NCBI GenBank assembly: GCA_036768485.1
Contig: JAVLUZ010000812.1
Span: forward strand, 310,001-374,000
Source: Mermis nigrescens
Lineage: Eukaryota > Nematoda > Enoplea > Mermithida > Mermithidae
DNA length: 64,000 bases
Direction of reading: 5' to 3'
Below are positions 60,785-64,000 of this stretch, piece by piece. A program made the translations under genes and the position numbers. The notes under the pieces were generated by a model that saw only the letters and a list, made by a program, of their open reading frames with translations, had not been told where the DNA came from and did not search any database. Within the stretch, counting starts at the first letter, position 1. Each line of letters starts with the position of its first letter.

Positions 60785-62575
60785 CCTAAATATGGTGAGA
60801 ATCCAATGAACACCCTCTTTTAAAAATCTTATTTTCCGCATAAAACCTGTGCAGAACAGAATATGCGATGCGAAGTACGCTTTATGTTGTATAAGGAGTA
60901 AAAATGGAGTGTTTAAATCGCGCACTTGGGATTATATTGAAATTCGACGCGAAGCGCTGAAATTTTTTTCACGATCTTCAACTGGAAGAGCAAAGGGGAA
61001 GTAAAGGAAAAAATCATTTTCATATTTCGTTTCAAGGAAGGGGGCACGTGCCCCCCCCCCCATCCCTTCTAAATACGGGTCTGGTGCCAGACAAGGCATG
61101 AATGGGGCAAAAATTGCTCCGCGCGCTCCGCAATTTTCGCCCCATTTATCTCAGGCTTAGCCCATATGCTGGCTGACACCAATGTGAATGAATATAACTG
61201 AGCCTAAGCCTAGGACTTTGGTAATAATAGCCCAGTTTTTCACTCTAATGTTGAGAAACTTAAAACCTTTGAAACTGAAAAAACTTTGAAAAATTTTGAT
61301 GGTGCTTAAAAAATTCTCAGGTCCCGCCGACTCCAGACCTAGAAAAAGTTAGGTACTTACAGACGCTCAAAATAATGATCAAACGGACGTTCTGAAATCA
61401 AAAAGAAACATCCTACGGATGATTAAAATTTTCCGAAAAAACTTACGAAAATTTCGATGCACAAGTGTCGAGGACGGATCGATGCTGGATCGTTATTTTC
61501 GCTTAATTTTATGAAAGAAAGAAGCAAGCGTTTTTGAGGTCAAGTAAGTACCTACCTATTTCCTAATCTTTTTTACCAAGTGACAGTCAAAAAATTTCGA
61601 CCCGCAGCGCAGCCTGAAGTATGAAGCAATTAGTTCAATATTAGCAGATTTTAGAGCTCTGAACTTCCATCTCTAATCATTCACAGCTTCCATGGCCAAA
61701 AGTGAACAGAACGAAAAGTGATTTAGACACGAAAATACGAGTGAATTACAGTAGTAACAACAATACAGGGAGTATGTATATATATGTGTACGTGTTGCTC
61801 ATAACTAAAACCATTTTCAATGCGGGTCATTCCATGTCAAGTGGTCCAGAGGTTCCCCCCACTCGATCATCTCAGATTTTAATAAAATTTTGAGTGTATG
61901 TACCCCACGGTCTCAAACGAGCATCAGCAAAATTTTTTCTCCCAACTCCGAAAAACTCGGGCAGATAGAGCCTAGAAGCTATAGTCTGTTTCACAAAAGT
62001 TGGGGCATAAATTTTAAAAACCATGTCCGACAATAAGCCAACAGATTGGGATTATAGCATTGATTTGATATATAATTATCGGAATCCGTCGGCTTACTTT
62101 CGAAAAAAATTCTTAAAATTTATGCCCAAACTTATGTGAAACAGACTTAAACCCTACTGTGTTGATTGCACGGAAAAACTTAAGAACCCGCAAATTTGAA
62201 ATCGCATTGTAGCCGAACCAGACCTTTTTATCCATTGAAAATTTGAAAGCTAGACAACTTTGTGCCTTCTTTAAAATCGCTGTAAAACTAGTTTTTTACT
62301 GTTCGTTCTTCTGTTGTTATTGTCGTGTAAAGATGCTCGGAAAAATTGACTTTTTTGAAATTATTTCAATTTTTAGTCATTTATTAATCGCAAACGAGAA
62401 AAGCCTCCAACGTGCTATTGCATACGTAAAAAAGAGAATATTGTGCTCTGTCTAAGTAATAAATATCAGATTATAAGATATCCACAGTATGAAGATATAA
62501 TCGTGCAAACTTTCATAAATCAAAAATAATACGAATTTCCCTATTTTTCAGTTGCATTTTTCTCAAAATACTTAC
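60785..62575. other. Between elements, no gene recognised
   Basis: Includes a G/C-rich repeat with GGCACGTGCCCCCCCCCC at about 61040 and a hairpin (61108-61145). A minus-strand GTAAGT donor-like site near 61446 follows a short open stretch of no known family. Nothing else recognised. Confidence 0.4.
61108..61145. repeat. Imperfect hairpin
   Basis: GGGGCAAAAATTGC and its near-inverse GCAATTTTCGCCCC flank TCCGCGCGCTCC. Possibly the core of another GC-ended repeat that runs from GGTGCCAGACAA to a TGACACC end. Confidence 0.6.
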
Positions 62576-62676
62576 CCTTCGATTTTTTCTTTTTGATACC
62601 ATTAGGAAGATCAGCTTTTTCTCTATCATAATCAATGAATTGGCTTGGGCACTCAAGCCATCGCTTCAAAAAACGG
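62576..62676 (-). CDS. Candidate orphan exon inside an inverted duplication
   Basis: One base + 33 codons + one base between a CTTTGCAG acceptor and a strong AAGG|GTAAGT donor. Reads RFLKRWLECPSQFIDYDREK then ADLPNGIKKKKSK. No family recognised. A second, inverted copy of its first half lies at about 63934-64000 with the same acceptor but a broken frame. Its outgoing phase does not fit the candidate exon at 51288. Confidence 0.3.
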
Positions 62677-64000
62677 CTGCAAAGATTTGTATACTGACCA
62701 GAAATGTATCGAATTGTTTAGTCACTTTCTGAAAGACACGACTTGAGGTTGGGCAAATCAAAAATAAACCTCCTCTGATTTTAACATGTATTATGAACTT
62801 TTTAACGCCGAGTTTACTGCTGCAACTTGTTTTTTCTTGAAAACGAATATTTGTTGTGTAAAGAGACTGTGTAAAGTAGCAAAACGTAACCTTTGTATCA
62901 AATTCTACATATCAACTTGTCAAATTCTGTCAAAATTTTCATCATAACTCAAGATCACCATGATCAAATTCAATAATTCTTCTTTTATTTGAAAGATCAG
63001 TAATTTTAACACTTTGTAAAATTAATTTAAACTTACAATATTTCTTCAATATTTATTGGTATTATTATAAGCGTAAAACATTTACGATGTTGACATCAGT
63101 TTTTACAATAATTTTTAATGTAGCGCATATGCTGGCCTTTGTTCGTATTATAACATGTTATAGCTTATCACCATACCAGGGCGTGAGGGTATGCACCCCC
63201 CCCAGAAAACCAAAATTCCCCCCCCCAGAATTCAATTTTTGAAATTTTTTGTTCTATCCGCAATTGTTTGCTGCCAGTGGATAGTGCTCGATGAGAAACG
63301 TTGAAAAATGGTGTTTCTTCGCCATGCCATAATTTTTGAGGCCATTTTTTGACCTTTGAAAAAAATCTTGCACCCTCTAGACCTTTGGTGCCGCCCACCT
63401 ATGCTTAGCATTCTGGGGGGTGTGCGAAATTTTTCAAAGGTCAAAAAAGAGTCTTAAAAATGGTGGTATGGCGAAAAAACACCATTTTCAACGTTTCTCA
63501 TCGAGCGCTATCCATTGATATCCAAAAATTGCGAAAAGCTCTTCCTTTTGCGCTCAAACGAGTAGGTTTGATGCTTCATCTCTACATGAAGTGGCGCAAT
63601 TTTTCGGTTGAGCACTGGTTCGGCTCGTGCAAACGACCGAACACTGTCCATTAGCAGCACTCAAGCTTCCCGTTAGGACTCTACATTATGATGAAAAATG
63701 CAACAACCTGTAAAATTTGACAAAAAGGTTACCTTTTGATTCTTTACACAACAAATATTCGGTTTCAAGAAAAACGAGTCGCAGCATTGAACTCAGCGTT
63801 AAAAACTACATATTGAATTTTAAAATCAAAGGTTTATTTTTGACTTGTCCAACCTTGAGTCGAGTCAGTCATAGACTCTAAACAATTCGATACATTTCTG
63901 GTCAGTATACTAACCTTTGCAGCCGTTTTTTGAAGCGATGGTTTGAGCGCCTACGCCAACTCAAGATGATTTTAATAGAAAAAAGTTGCTCTTTCTAATG
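62640..64000. repeat. Inverted duplication at the right edge
   Basis: Arms at about 62640-62945 and 63685-64000 are inverted copies (shared CATTTCTGGTCAGTATAC, ATTCTTTACACAAC-type and CTTTGCAGCCGTTTTTTG phrases) with some 15-20% differences by eye. The spacer of about 740 bp holds two family G copies in opposite orientation. The right arm runs off the window. Confidence 0.75.
63170..63650. repeat. Two family G copies in opposite orientation
   Basis: First copy about 63170-63405 (GGGCGTGAGGGTATGCACCCC to GCCGCCCACCTATG). Second starts about 63415 and is inverted (CACCATTTTCAACGTTTCTC). Both carry the CGATGAGAAACGTTGAAAA core. Confidence 0.65.

Noticed and set aside
51288..62576. Joining the candidate exon at 62576-62676 to the one at 51127-51288
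   Set aside because: The phases do not fit: one base from the first plus one from the second leaves the codon one base short.

Overview
This 64 kb window is animal nuclear DNA, AT-rich and packed with repeats. The main supported gene is a partial DOCK-C family (DOCK6/7/8 type; insect orthologue Zir) guanine nucleotide exchange factor on the minus strand. I placed 21 coding exons between about 45.4 kb (5' side) and 258 (3' side). They total about 2.8 kb of coding sequence (about 940 codons), and at nearly every junction the splice phases agree. The exons run in the order of a DOCK6/7/8 protein: N-terminal region, the EFCDRLG..RMPFAW block, the DHR-1/C2 domain, then the helical region up to the FFFELM and LMDR motifs. 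The first exon with the start codon was not found. The catalytic DHR-2 domain lies beyond the left edge. Short introns (55-67 bp) next to introns of several kb fit an arthropod-like invertebrate, but I cannot name the species.

From about 45.4 kb to 64 kb no DOCK exon was recognised. Three isolated exon-like stretches on the minus strand (47.1, 51.2 and 62.6 kb) have open frames and splice-like borders but match no family I know. The last lies in an inverted duplication at the right edge.

Most of the rest is transposon debris, much of it datable by target-site duplications (TSDs). The largest class is non-autonomous hAT-like elements with 8-bp TSDs. Family A has CAGTG/CACGG ends and occurs at least twelve times. 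Families B and C have TAGAGCTGTGCC or TARAGATGTGCC ends and GGCCCC-rich subterminal repeats. Family D has TAGTGATCGA ends, family E has TAGAGCTGCAC ends, and a TAGAGCAGTC element occurs once. There are also two TA-flanked mariner-like MITEs, an 889-bp fold-back element with a 9-bp TSD, and several older families (here called G, H, J, K, L) that recur in both orientations. Insertions are nested up to three deep. A GGCGCGAAGCGCC-type palindrome recurs in several otherwise unrelated families. No transposase gene, RNA gene, CRISPR array or prokaryotic feature was recognised.
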